Assembly (NCBI GenBank): GCA_017396025.1
Contig: JAFQNF010000026.1
Coordinates: 22,709 to 86,708, forward strand
DNA from: a bacterium
GTDB taxonomy: Bacteria; Cyanobacteriota; Vampirovibrionia; Gastranaerophilales; Gastranaerophilaceae
Direction: 5' to 3'
Length of the DNA stretch: 64,000 nucleotides
In this document: positions 52,299-61,137 of the stretch, piece by piece
Layout of the letters: the number at the start of each line of letters is the position of its first letter
Numbering within the stretch: position 1 is the stretch's first letter
Program-made: the position numbers and the translations under genes
The notes under the pieces: generated by a model
The model's input: only the letters and a program-made list of their open reading frames with translations
Told to the model about the DNA's origin: nothing
The model's database searches: none

Positions 52299-52487
52299 AT
52301 GGCTAGAGTTTTGATTTCAATGCCCGAGAATTTTTTAGGCGAGATTGATAAAGTTGCAGATAATGAAAATCGTACTAGAAGCGAATTAATTCGTGAAGCT
52401 TTAAGAACATATATTCACAGAAATAAAGTCAGAGAAAATGCTCTGGCAATAAAGAATGCAGCAATACTTGAGTCATTGCTCGATTAG
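52299..52487 (+). CDS. Ribbon-helix-helix DNA-binding protein
   Basis: 62 residues from ATG 52299, preceded by a very strong ribosome site GGAGGAGG seven bases upstream; a longer frame starting at 52263 is not supported. The sequence MARVLISMPENFLGEIDKVADNENRTRSELIREALRTYI splits into a beta strand and two helices typical of CopG/MetJ-type repressors. Such proteins often are antitoxins or autoregulators. No toxin gene is next to it, and the gene is closed by its own terminator, so it is a solo regulator here. Confidence 0.85.
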   Translation: MARVLISMPENFLGEIDKVADNENRTRSELIREALRTYIHRNKVRENALAIKNAAILESLLD

Positions 52488-52509
52488 GGTTAGGCAAATT
52501 TAAAGCGAA

Positions 52510-52540
52510 TTAGACACATACAAATGTATGTGTCTTTTCT
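52510..52540 (+). terminator. Terminator of the ribbon-helix-helix gene
   Basis: A 10-bp perfect stem, AGACACATAC (52512-52521) with GTATGTGTCT (52526-52535), has loop AAAT and is followed by TTTTCTT. Confidence 0.92.
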
Positions 52541-52612
52541 TATATAAATACTTCCAAAATCAGCGGATTTATGCTTTAATTGACATATAAATACGAATCT
52601 GAGAATAGCAAT

Positions 52613-53566
52613 ATGATTAAGATATTCAAGACAGAGGATAATAAAAAACTTACAAAATTAAGTATAAGTGAAGCTGTTTCAGGTTCATGGTTTAGCCTTA
52701 TCAATCCAACAGAAGAAGAAATAAAGCAAGTTTCTTTAGTTTTAGGATTAGATGAAGACTTTTTAAGAAATTCTTTAGACTTAGACGAAAGATCACGTAT
52801 TGAAATTGAAGATGGCAATATACTTATCATCACAAATTTGCCAATTATGACAGATGATGGATGCTTCGATACGTTGCCATTAGGTATTATTTATACTCCA
52901 ACATCAATAATTACAGTATGTTCTAAAGATAATAATATTCTTGCTTCTTTTAATGAAACAACAACATATACATTCGACACAAGAAACAAAACAGAGTTTA
53001 TGCTTAAAATCTTGTATCGTTCTGTAAAATTCTACTTAAAATATTTAGATATTATCAACAGAACAACAGAAAATATTGAAACAGAACTTCAAAAAGCGAC
53101 TAACAATAAAGCTTTATTCCAATTAATGGAAATACAAAAAACGTTAGTTTACTTTTCAACAGCACTAAAAGATAACGATATTGTGCTTCAAAAGATAATG
53201 AAAATGACAAAATCAACATCTTCTGTTAATTACCTAAAGACAACTGAAGAAGATATGGATTTGTTAGAAGATGTTATCATTGATACTAAACAGGCTGTTG
53301 AAATGGTTGATATGCACAGAATGATTTTAGAAGCAATGATGGAAGGTTTTGCATCTATTATCAATAACAACTTAAACTTAGTAATGAAGTTTTTAGCCGC
53401 AATAACAATTATTATGTCAATTCCAACAATGATTGGTGGATTATGGGGTATGAACGTAAAAGTTCCATTTGGAAATACACCTTATGGTTTTATAATTGTT
53501 GTAGCTTTATCAATATTTTTATCGATAGCAGTCGTTGTATACTTCCGTAAAAAAGGTATGTTCTAA
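52613..53566 (+). CDS. corA: CorA-family magnesium/divalent-cation channel
   Basis: About 317 residues from ATG 52613; an upstream TTG at 52580 is unlikely. The cytoplasmic funnel domain has long helices (about 110-250). It is followed by two C-terminal membrane helices with the GMN signature in GGLWGMNVKVPFG, about residue 282. The end VVVYFRKKGMF is typical. It conducts Mg2+ (or Co2+/Ni2+) into the cell as a pentamer. Ten bases separate its stop from the next frame. A plain housekeeping channel. Confidence 0.92.
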   Translation: MIKIFKTEDNKKLTKLSISEAVSGSWFSLINPTEEEIKQVSLVLGLDEDFLRNSLDLDERSRIEIEDGNILIITNLPIMTDDGCFDTLPLGIIYTPTSIITVCSKDNNILASFNETTTYTFDTRNKTEFMLKILYRSVKFYLKYLDIINRTTENIETELQKATNNKALFQLMEIQKTLVYFSTALKDNDIVLQKIMKMTKSTSSVNYLKTTEEDMDLLEDVIIDTKQAVEMVDMHRMILEAMMEGFASIINNNLNLVMKFLAAITIIMSIPTMIGGLWGMNVKVPFGNTPYGFIIVVALSIFLSIAVVVYFRKKGMF

Positions 53567-53586
53567 AACATCAAAAGGTGGTTTTT

Positions 53587-54855
53587 GTGAAAAACAATTC
53601 AATTTTAATTATCTCAAATAACACAGAGGTTGGTAAACAAATTACTGACAAAATAAAGCTTTTGCGTGAATGCGATACAATTAGAATTGTTTCTTATATA
53701 GAAGCAATCTCCGTTTTGAATTCAACACAGCCATCTATTATAATTTTATATTGTTCAAAATCCGATTCTGCTGGAATCGTAAAGGAAATAAGAGCAATTA
53801 ATGCACTAGATAAAGTTCCAATTATTTTTGTTATGGATAATTTAGTTGAAGATATTCTATTCTTTGCTTTTGATAATGGAATAGATGACTTCTTCTTTCT
53901 TACAGACCCTGATTCATTAGTATTAATGAGAATATTTTTGACTCTGCAAAAATCAGTACTTTATAAACAAATAGACATAAATAACCAAATTTTGATATCT
54001 GCAAACATACTAGATAAACAAACTGGTATATATGTAAAAGATAAAGCCCCATTAGCTTTAAGGAATTTCTTCAGTAAAAGCATTGAAGAAAACCTTGAAA
54101 ATACTATATTCATGTATTTAAGACCAACATCTTTGAACAAAAAACGTCTAAACATGAACAAAATATCTGCAGTTGTAAAATCAATACCAAGAGGAAACGA
54201 TATAGTTGCCCAAGGTAAAAGTTCTGGTTTTTATTTAATTTTATATAATGCAGGCATCCAAGGTGCAAAATCTGTTGCAGAAAGAATTAAGAAAGCGTTG
54301 GCTAACGAGTGTAAAATATATGCAAATGCAGCAGAAATAACATCATCTTTTGAAGAAATGGAACCAATTTTATACCAAAGTATGAAAGAACAAATTTCGA
54401 AAGATGAAGATTTTAATTTTCACTATGATTTAACAAATAGTGCAATGACAGGGCATATAGTTGTTAAAGATGAAAGAGGAAAAAAATATAAGGATTTCAA
54501 AAAAGAATTCTATGCAGGATTCGAAAAAATTGTTGCACCGGTTTTCTATCAGGTACAAACAACATATGCAGAAAAAATCAAAGATGCACAAATTAAATAT
54601 GATATGACAGAAAACGAAAGTGTTTTCAAAATTTCAAAAGGAGATATTGTTAGCGAACTATCAATAACATACCCTACTTACATAAAAGTAATTATAGACA
54701 TAAAACATTCAGAAGAAAATTCTCACCCAGTTATAAGAAGATTAACTTATGATTTTGAAGAATTCTCAGAAGAAAAATTATCATCAATATTAGTTGATGT
54801 AATTAACGAATTTTCACAAAGAATAAGCCTAGAAGTAATAAAACAAACTAACTGA
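53587..54855 (+). CDS. Degenerate receiver plus GGDEF-like signalling protein
   Basis: About 422 residues from GTG 53587 with SD AAAGGTGG. A GTG at 53578 lies within that site. Residues 1-120 follow a response-regulator fold (ILIISNNTEVGKQI ... PSIIILYCSKSD ... VPIIFVMDN ... DDFFFLTDPDS), but the phosphoacceptor Asp is replaced: the strand ends in YCSKSD. Residues about 165-280 resemble a GGDEF domain in which the GGDEF loop reads GKSSGFYLIL. Neither phosphorylation nor cyclic-di-GMP synthesis is likely, so it may be a binding or scaffold protein. The C-terminal 130 residues are unrecognised. Confidence 0.6.
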   Translation: MKNNSILIISNNTEVGKQITDKIKLLRECDTIRIVSYIEAISVLNSTQPSIIILYCSKSDSAGIVKEIRAINALDKVPIIFVMDNLVEDILFFAFDNGIDDFFFLTDPDSLVLMRIFLTLQKSVLYKQIDINNQILISANILDKQTGIYVKDKAPLALRNFFSKSIEENLENTIFMYLRPTSLNKKRLNMNKISAVVKSIPRGNDIVAQGKSSGFYLILYNAGIQGAKSVAERIKKALANECKIYANAAEITSSFEEMEPILYQSMKEQISKDEDFNFHYDLTNSAMTGHIVVKDERGKKYKDFKKEFYAGFEKIVAPVFYQVQTTYAEKIKDAQIKYDMTENESVFKISKGDIVSELSITYPTYIKVIIDIKHSEENSHPVIRRLTYDFEEFSEEKLSSILVDVINEFSQRISLEVIKQTN

Positions 54856-54856
54856 A

Positions 54857-55645
54857 ATGAAAAATAACAAAAAACTATTAATATCTTCTTCTGCAAAAAA
54901 GACAATAAGAGAATCTGTTTTACTTGCAAAAGAATTAAATACGGGAATAGAAATAAGCAGACTTCCTATATATAAAACTAAAGGATTAACTGTTGCGGAC
55001 ACTATAAATATATTAAAAAGTGATTTAGAAGGTTTCAATAACCGTGTAACAGTCCATGCGATGTTTTCCGATATTAATATAGCAGGACAAGACTATCTTT
55101 TAAGAGAAATTGCAGAACAAAGATGCTATCAATCATATGAAGTTGGAAAAGCATTAGATGCTGACACTATCTTGTATCACACAGGAAATAAAGGCACAAA
55201 ACATTATGGTTCAATTGAAATTTTCAAAAAGAATTTCATTTCTTTCTGGAAAGAGTTTATAAAAGAATTTGAGAAGGCTGGAATTATTGCGGTTATTGAA
55301 AATGTTTTTGAAACAGAACCACAATTCTGTCTAGATTTATTTGAAAAAATTGGTTCTCCAAACTTAAAACTGGCTCTTGATGCTGGCCACGTTAACCTAT
55401 ATGCGCACGATACAACCGTTACAGAATGGATAAAAGCATATGGGGACAATTTACACCATCTTCATATACATAACAATTTTAGAACTAATGACGACCATTC
55501 TAACTTAGAAAATGGAACTCTTGATTATAATGAAATTCTAACAATGATAAAAAACAGCAATGTAAATCCATCATTTGTCCTTGAGATGTTTACCGAAGAA
55601 GATATAAGAAAAAGCGTTGAAATATTTAATAAGATAATGTACTAA
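54857..55645 (+). CDS. TIM-barrel protein of the xylose isomerase/endonuclease IV fold
   Basis: A 262-residue AP_endonuc_2-type barrel. Metal-binding residues appear at AVIENVFE (Glu), ALDAGHVNLY (Asp, His), and HHLHIHNN followed by NDDHSNL and LEMF (late Glu). Typical members are sugar isomerases/epimerases or AP endonucleases; this protein lacks clear AP-site features, so I favour a sugar-phosphate isomerase/epimerase-like enzyme of unknown substrate. The gene follows the signalling protein by one base and its stop overlaps the convergent secreted-protein gene. Confidence 0.7.
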   Translation: MKNNKKLLISSSAKKTIRESVLLAKELNTGIEISRLPIYKTKGLTVADTINILKSDLEGFNNRVTVHAMFSDINIAGQDYLLREIAEQRCYQSYEVGKALDADTILYHTGNKGTKHYGSIEIFKKNFISFWKEFIKEFEKAGIIAVIENVFETEPQFCLDLFEKIGSPNLKLALDAGHVNLYAHDTTVTEWIKAYGDNLHHLHIHNNFRTNDDHSNLENGTLDYNEILTMIKNSNVNPSFVLEMFTEEDIRKSVEIFNKIMY

Positions 55646-56700
55646 TTTTCAAGTTTTACTTCTTTTAAACCAAAGCCATTTAAATCTATTTCAACATTAG
55701 TGCTGTCTATTGATACTAATTGAGATTTTTCTTCGTTATAATCAATACTCCAAGTTCCTAAAAACATAGGCTTAGTTGATGTAAACGCATATGCATATAC
55801 AATAAGTCTATTCGGATTTTGTTTATCCCAACCAATAGGGAAAATATCCCACATATAATCTTTAAGCTCAATTTGTCTATTATAACGCCACCAATATATT
55901 ATAGCTTCACGAACAGCAGTTAAACGTTTCCAAGATTTTTCTTCAAAATCATAAATAATAACATTTGTCTTCCAAGTTTCACTTAAATTAGAACCAATTT
56001 TTTCCTTAAAAGCGATTTTTTTACTATCTTTCGACCAATCAATTGGAAATAATGTTTTAAATTGGAAGTTTTGCATCTCATCCATTCCAACAGTAACTAT
56101 TGGATTAACATCACCTTGAACAACATTTGTATTATAAAGAACATCATAAGCGTCATTAGGTTCTGTCGGAATGTAATATGCAGCTGATGCTGTTTGGTTA
56201 AATCTTGGATAAAACATACTAACTGTGTATACCATCTTTGTTTTATCTGGAGATAAAATACCTGGAGCTGACGCTCTTCTATGAGAAACTAGCTTCGTTA
56301 AATCAATATTTCTTTGCCCAGGAGGCATATTATATCTAATAACTCTAAATTTAGGGTCTTGATATACATAACCAGCTTCAGCTGTAAAAACAGGTGTTGG
56401 AACCTCAAAATCTTTACGCTTCTTTTCTGCAGCAAGTTGATAATAATCATCCATTGTCATCGGTTGATTAGATTTATCAATATTATGAATATAAACTTTT
56501 TTAGAAGGAGGAAGATGAAGCTTTGCCCTCATTTTTTCTTTTAATGTTCTAGGATCTTTCTCTTTCATCTTTACTTCTATTTTAGATGCGTCCAACGGCG
56601 GTGTTGCCAAATACAAAGGATCTGGAGCATCATTCTTTGCAAAAGAAATTGATGAACAAAAAGCAAGCAATAAAACAGAAAAAAGAAAGAATTTTTTCAT
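55642..56700 (-). CDS. Secreted protein with possible beta-propeller fold
   Basis: About 352 residues. A cleavable signal peptide covers about 1-20 (KKFFLFSVLLLAFCSSISFA). The first of two ATGs may or may not be used. The mature protein has repeated WSKDSKKIAF- and MVYTVSMFY-like strands (PIDWSKDSKKIAFKEKIG, LSPDKTKMVYTV), reminiscent of TolB-type propellers, but the number of blades is not clear. It is the last gene of a minus-strand unit after the histidine kinase and response regulator, 1-4 bases from the regulator, so it may be the system's sensor partner or target. Function unknown. Confidence 0.6.
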   Translation of the reverse strand: MKKFFLFSVLLLAFCSSISFAKNDAPDPLYLATPPLDASKIEVKMKEKDPRTLKEKMRAKLHLPPSKKVYIHNIDKSNQPMTMDDYYQLAAEKKRKDFEVPTPVFTAEAGYVYQDPKFRVIRYNMPPGQRNIDLTKLVSHRRASAPGILSPDKTKMVYTVSMFYPRFNQTASAAYYIPTEPNDAYDVLYNTNVVQGDVNPIVTVGMDEMQNFQFKTLFPIDWSKDSKKIAFKEKIGSNLSETWKTNVIIYDFEEKSWKRLTAVREAIIYWWRYNRQIELKDYMWDIFPIGWDKQNPNRLIVYAYAFTSTKPMFLGTWSIDYNEEKSQLVSIDSTNVEIDLNGFGLKEVKLEN

Positions 56701-57371
56701 CAAATCAAACCTTCTTTAACCGCCTGAATTGTAGCTTGTGTTCTGTTAGTAACATATAATTTTTGCAAAATACTATGCACATGTGCTTTTGCTGTTGATA
56801 TTGTAATAACAAGTTTTTTTGCAATTTCTGCGTTATTTAAACCTTCTACAATTAATGCTAAAACTTCTAATTCTCTTTCTGTTAAACCATAAGTATTTTT
56901 CGCAAGATTATTAGAAGGAACAACACCAGTAACTTGAACAGATGTTTGTTTTCTTACATTTGAAAGAACCAATTTTGCTATAGCTGGATCAAGCCAAGCT
57001 GTCCCTTCTGCAACGGCTTTTATAGCGCTAATCATTTGATTTTCATTTGCGCCTTTCATAATATAACCATCAGCCCCTGCAGTTAAAGAATCAAACACAT
57101 CATCTTCTGAATCTCTTGACGTAAATATCAAAATTTTCATATTAGGATTTGATTTTTTAATCATAGCAGTTGCTTGAATACCATCAACTTCGGGAAGTCC
57201 AATATCCATCAAAACAACATCTGGTGTCAATTTTAAAGCAAGTTCAACACCATTTTTCCCATTATCAGCTTCACCAACTAAAGTTATTCCATCTGTATTT
57301 TCAAAGACAAGAGACAAACCAAGCCTTACCATCTTATGGTCTTCAACTAACAAAACTTTTATGTTGTCCAT
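56700..57371 (-). CDS. NarL/FixJ-type response regulator
   Basis: A 223-residue protein. The receiver domain has the phosphoacceptor Asp56 in PDVVLMDIGLP and the acidic pair near residues 10-11 (LLVEDHK). The output is a LuxR-type helix-turn-helix at about 158-220 (LTERELEVLALIVEGLNNAEIAKKL, then STAKAHVHSILQKLYVTNR). The gene overlaps the upstream kinase gene by 13 bases, so they are a cognate pair. Targets are unknown. Confidence 0.93.
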   Translation of the reverse strand: MDNIKVLLVEDHKMVRLGLSLVFENTDGITLVGEADNGKNGVELALKLTPDVVLMDIGLPEVDGIQATAMIKKSNPNMKILIFTSRDSEDDVFDSLTAGADGYIMKGANENQMISAIKAVAEGTAWLDPAIAKLVLSNVRKQTSVQVTGVVPSNNLAKNTYGLTERELEVLALIVEGLNNAEIAKKLVITISTAKAHVHSILQKLYVTNRTQATIQAVKEGLI

Positions 57372-58906
57372 AACGGTTCCTTTTCTTTAGTCATAACAGA
57401 ATCTAAAAGCACAAAAAAGAATTCACTACCCTTTCCTTTGTCACTTTCAAGCCATATTTTTCCGCCGTGAGCATCAATAATTTGCTTAGATAGGTACAAA
57501 CCAAGTCCTGTACTAATAGAGCGCTTTTCTTGCGTGCCTTGTGAAAAACGTTTAAATAATTTAGGAATATCCTGTTTATAAATACCTTCACCATTATCTT
57601 TTACAGAAAATCTCAAATCATTTTCATCTATTTCAGCACGAACTTCTATTTCACCACCATCTTGAGTATACTTAATTGCATTACCCAAAAGATTTATGAT
57701 TACTCTTCTTATTTCATTCCTATCTGCAAATATTTCAGCAATTTGTAGATTTTTATAATTTTTTTCAATTTTTTGATTTTTACTTAATGCAATAGGACTT
57801 ATCTGTTCAATACACTCATCAACTAATTTTTCAAAAGAAAATGGAGTTTTTAAAAGTTTTAAACGACCAGCTTCATATTTATAAACTTCAAGCAACGTAT
57901 TAATAAGCCCAAGCATATCCTCATTGCTCTTTTTCATTGTATCAAGAAGCATCTGCTGTTTTTCTGTTAAAGAGCCTAGTTTTCCATTCAAAAAATATTC
58001 CAGTGTTTGAATTGCGGCAACAGCAGGTGTCCTTAAATCATGAGTTAATGTGGCAATAAAATCTTCTCTTAATCGTTCCATCTCTTTTTGGAAATTAACA
58101 TTTCTAATAACAAATACATATTTTGCATTATCATTTTCATTTTTTTGAGGAATAAAAGAAGAACTAATTTCAACAGGAATATTATTCCCATTAACCACAT
58201 TCAAAATATTTATTTCTCTCAACAAATTTTCATCTTCACTTGTTAGTACAGAAGCCCAATCAATTGCATCTGATATAAATAATTCTTTTATATTTTTTGA
58301 CTTTATTATATCTTCAGACAAACCAAATAACGTTTCACACGCAGGATTAACGTCTGTTATAACACCATCAGCTGATAATACAATAATCCCATCAGCGCAG
58401 TTATTTATAACAGCACTTAATCTTTCATTCATTTCAATAACATCAGCTGTTTTTTCTTTAACAAGTTCTTCTAGATGATTTGAATATTGTTCTAATTTTT
58501 TATTCTTTTCTTCCAATGTAATTATCAACTGAGAACGTTCAAACGCATTTTTAACATTTACAATTAAGTCATCATTATCCCAAGGTTTTTCAATATATTT
58601 ATATAGTCCAACTTCATTAATTGCTTTAATTGCATTTTCCTTATCAGCATAACCTGTAAGCAATATAGTACTTGAATTTGGATAAATTTTCTTTGCTTCT
58701 GATAAGAATTCAATACCATTCATTTTAGGCATCATAAAATCAGAGATTATAACATCTCTTTGATTTTCCCTTAGATAAGAAAGCGCCTCTAAAACATCAT
58801 TAAAATATACAACATCACTAAAGCCTTCTAAAACGAACAACGACTTTAGAGATGAAGTTACAAGTTTATCATCATCTAATACTAATACCTTGTACGAAAA
58901 CTGCAT
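57359..58906 (-). CDS. Histidine kinase with N-terminal receiver and PAS domains
   Basis: A 515-residue soluble kinase. The receiver domain, residues 1-125, has Asp56 in DVIISDFMMP. A coiled-coil linker (about 127-160) leads to a PAS domain at about 161-270 (VINNCADGIIVLSADGVITDVNPAC). HisKA has His289 in TLTHDLRTPA, then HATPase_c with NLLGNAIKYT, KDNGEGI and GLGLYLSKQII. There is no membrane helix, so the signal is cytoplasmic or comes by phosphotransfer to the N-terminal receiver. It is the first gene of a three-gene unit with a LuxR-type regulator and a secreted protein. Confidence 0.93.
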   Translation of the reverse strand: MQFSYKVLVLDDDKLVTSSLKSLFVLEGFSDVVYFNDVLEALSYLRENQRDVIISDFMMPKMNGIEFLSEAKKIYPNSSTILLTGYADKENAIKAINEVGLYKYIEKPWDNDDLIVNVKNAFERSQLIITLEEKNKKLEQYSNHLEELVKEKTADVIEMNERLSAVINNCADGIIVLSADGVITDVNPACETLFGLSEDIIKSKNIKELFISDAIDWASVLTSEDENLLREINILNVVNGNNIPVEISSSFIPQKNENDNAKYVFVIRNVNFQKEMERLREDFIATLTHDLRTPAVAAIQTLEYFLNGKLGSLTEKQQMLLDTMKKSNEDMLGLINTLLEVYKYEAGRLKLLKTPFSFEKLVDECIEQISPIALSKNQKIEKNYKNLQIAEIFADRNEIRRVIINLLGNAIKYTQDGGEIEVRAEIDENDLRFSVKDNGEGIYKQDIPKLFKRFSQGTQEKRSISTGLGLYLSKQIIDAHGGKIWLESDKGKGSEFFFVLLDSVMTKEKEPLWTT

Positions 58907-58972
58907 TTATAAACAATCTCCCTATAGAAATAATAGTTTAGATTTAGCAAATTAACAACTATTGTTACAATA

Positions 58973-60883
58973 TTAAGCTTGAATAGTATTTAAATCTTTA
59001 ATTTGAGATTGCTTAGCCGTCAAATCAGCAACTGTTTGCTTTAATAACAGTATTTCTGCAGCGAGAGAAGAAATAATTTTAGGAAGTTCTAAATAAGTTT
59101 GTTTTTCATTTAATCTTCTTATATGAGCAGCAATTGATTGACTTTCAAGTGTTGCTTCTTCTTGGGTTTTTTCCGCAGTTGTACGACTTAATCCTGTTAT
59201 TTGTTTGTTAGAAGCATTCATTGCATTACCAACTTTTGTTCTTTTTTCTTGGGCTGCTTCAAGCTGTGATTGTAACTCTTTACGTGTAATAAAATCATTT
59301 GAAGCAACAACAATAGGTTCTTTTTTAAGTTGTTCTATTTCAGCTTCTATAAATGGTTTTGCAGCCAAATTAATAACCGCTTTAACACCGTCCCCACTAG
59401 AGTGAGTATTAATATGTTTTATTGCTTCAAGACATTGTAGATAACGTTTATATTTTTCTTGTTCATCCTGAGGATACTTTGAAGAATCGAAATCTTCTTT
59501 TGGGTATTTTGCTATATCAGATTTTAATTGTGCAATTTGAGAATCAAGAGCATCACGAGATTTTGTCAATTGAGCAAGATTCTCACGTTCCCTAATTAAA
59601 TTAACATGTGCAGTTACAAGAGAATCAGCTTTACTTTTACGTCCTTGTAAAATTTCAACGGTTGGGAATTTATCATCTAATTCCATAATTTCTAAATCAA
59701 CAGTATCTTTTGCTTCTTCTTGTACTTTGATTTCTCCAGATAGTTCATCTAGAGTAGCTTTCAAAGATTTAATTTTTTCTTCTTTTTCAGAATCAGACAT
59801 ATTTATCTTTGACTGTTTCTTTTGCTTCTTTGATGGATTTCTTATTTCATTTAAAGAATCACTTACACCTCTTCTTCGTTCTCTCAATGACTGAATAACT
59901 GTTTCTAATTGTTTTGATTGCTGAACAAGCGATAAACGTTTTGTTAAAGCATTATATTCATCATCATGTGAAAGACTATCTAATTTTTCTTCAGCTTCTC
60001 TTTTTTTCTGTTCTTTTGAAGCAATTTCTTCCTTACAAGTTTGAATAGAAGTATCAATATTTGAACTTGCTTCCATTATCCTAAATTCTGTACTTTTTAC
60101 TCTATCAATTTCATCATTTCTTTGTCCCAATAAACGTTGCAAATGCTTTAATAAGTTTGTCGCAGACATTCTATTTAAAATAGTTGAAGCAGAAGCAGAT
60201 GACATTAGATTAGAATATGCATAATCAAATTTTTCTGGAGGCATATTCTCTTTTATAGATGGAAACATTGCATAAAATTCTGGGAATGTAACACCCTTTT
60301 TTAAATCGTGATTACAGCAATAACAAGCTTCTACAAGATTTGAATCAACATTATTATTTTCTTCATCTAAGTTTTGAGGAGAAACATGGTCTATAGTCAG
60401 CATTAAAGGTTTCATATTTTCTTTTAAGATATTAAAAGCTTCTTCACCATCGACACCATCAACTTCTTTAAATATTTCACTTCCGCTTAAATGTGATTTT
60501 TCAGCAGAAATTCTTAAAAATCTTTTGAAGAATGTAATTTCTTCTTCATTTTCAACTTTTTTTGCAAAGGTTAATTCTTCAGAACGAACGGCAGAATCTA
60601 GCTTTTCTAAAACGCTTCTAATATTACCCTGTAAGCGGTGTGACTTAGAGCCCAACATGCCCTTTGCCAAGGCATCAATTTGTCCTTCATTATAAACTTT
60701 ACAACCACAATAAGCACAGTGTCCTGTCGGATTTACAATCGACTCAATACCATAATTTTTTGCACGAAAACTAACAACATCAGCCATTAAATTATTCTTA
60801 AATTTATAAACATTATTTGTTTCAGACTGTTGTCGATTGAATAAATTTGTTTTATAGAAACTATTAATACTTACTATTTTCAC
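58973..60883 (-). CDS. HNH-type zinc-binding protein with long coiled coil and N-terminal leader
   Basis: A 636-residue protein. Residues 1-42 form a leader with MKIVSINSF at the start and DVVSFRAK (VSF at 37-39). An HNH-like module follows: HCAYCGCK (C56, C59), TIDHVSPQN (D165, H166), N182 and CYCCNHDLKKG (C187, C190). The pattern is an HNH endonuclease or a zinc-finger relative. From about 260 to 630 the protein is a Lys/Glu/Gln-rich coiled coil. It is divergent from glucose-6-phosphate isomerase. A DNase role is possible but not shown; the long coil suggests a structural or complex-forming part. Confidence 0.65.
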   Translation of the reverse strand: MKIVSINSFYKTNLFNRQQSETNNVYKFKNNLMADVVSFRAKNYGIESIVNPTGHCAYCGCKVYNEGQIDALAKGMLGSKSHRLQGNIRSVLEKLDSAVRSEELTFAKKVENEEEITFFKRFLRISAEKSHLSGSEIFKEVDGVDGEEAFNILKENMKPLMLTIDHVSPQNLDEENNNVDSNLVEACYCCNHDLKKGVTFPEFYAMFPSIKENMPPEKFDYAYSNLMSSASASTILNRMSATNLLKHLQRLLGQRNDEIDRVKSTEFRIMEASSNIDTSIQTCKEEIASKEQKKREAEEKLDSLSHDDEYNALTKRLSLVQQSKQLETVIQSLRERRRGVSDSLNEIRNPSKKQKKQSKINMSDSEKEEKIKSLKATLDELSGEIKVQEEAKDTVDLEIMELDDKFPTVEILQGRKSKADSLVTAHVNLIRERENLAQLTKSRDALDSQIAQLKSDIAKYPKEDFDSSKYPQDEQEKYKRYLQCLEAIKHINTHSSGDGVKAVINLAAKPFIEAEIEQLKKEPIVVASNDFITRKELQSQLEAAQEKRTKVGNAMNASNKQITGLSRTTAEKTQEEATLESQSIAAHIRRLNEKQTYLELPKIISSLAAEILLLKQTVADLTAKQSQIKDLNTIQA

Positions 60884-61064
60884 AATACACTCTCAAACGG
60901 TATCGTTCGCATAAAAATCCAAATAATATTTTTTTTGTTAGTAGAAAAGCACTCGACAAAATGCAATTTTTAAAACACTTACAATTATTGACTTTTAAGA
61001 CTTTTTATCGTGTAAAAAAATGTAAATATTAAAGGCAAAACTAACAAAAAGATTTTTTAGGTTT

Positions 61065-61093
61065 TTTAATACAAAAGGTCACTTTTGTATAAT
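61065..61093 (+). promoter_or_regulatory. Promoter of the isomerase gene
   Basis: TATAAT (61088-61093), preceded by TTTTG, is 17 bases from TTTAAT (61065-61070). The gap 60884-61137 between the two divergent genes holds nothing else recognisable. The ATG at 61138 has GAGAGG as ribosome site. Confidence 0.5.
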
Positions 61094-61137
61094 AGGGTAT
61101 TAGGTCTCTTGTAGATTAGGAAAGAGAGGTAGTTTAT

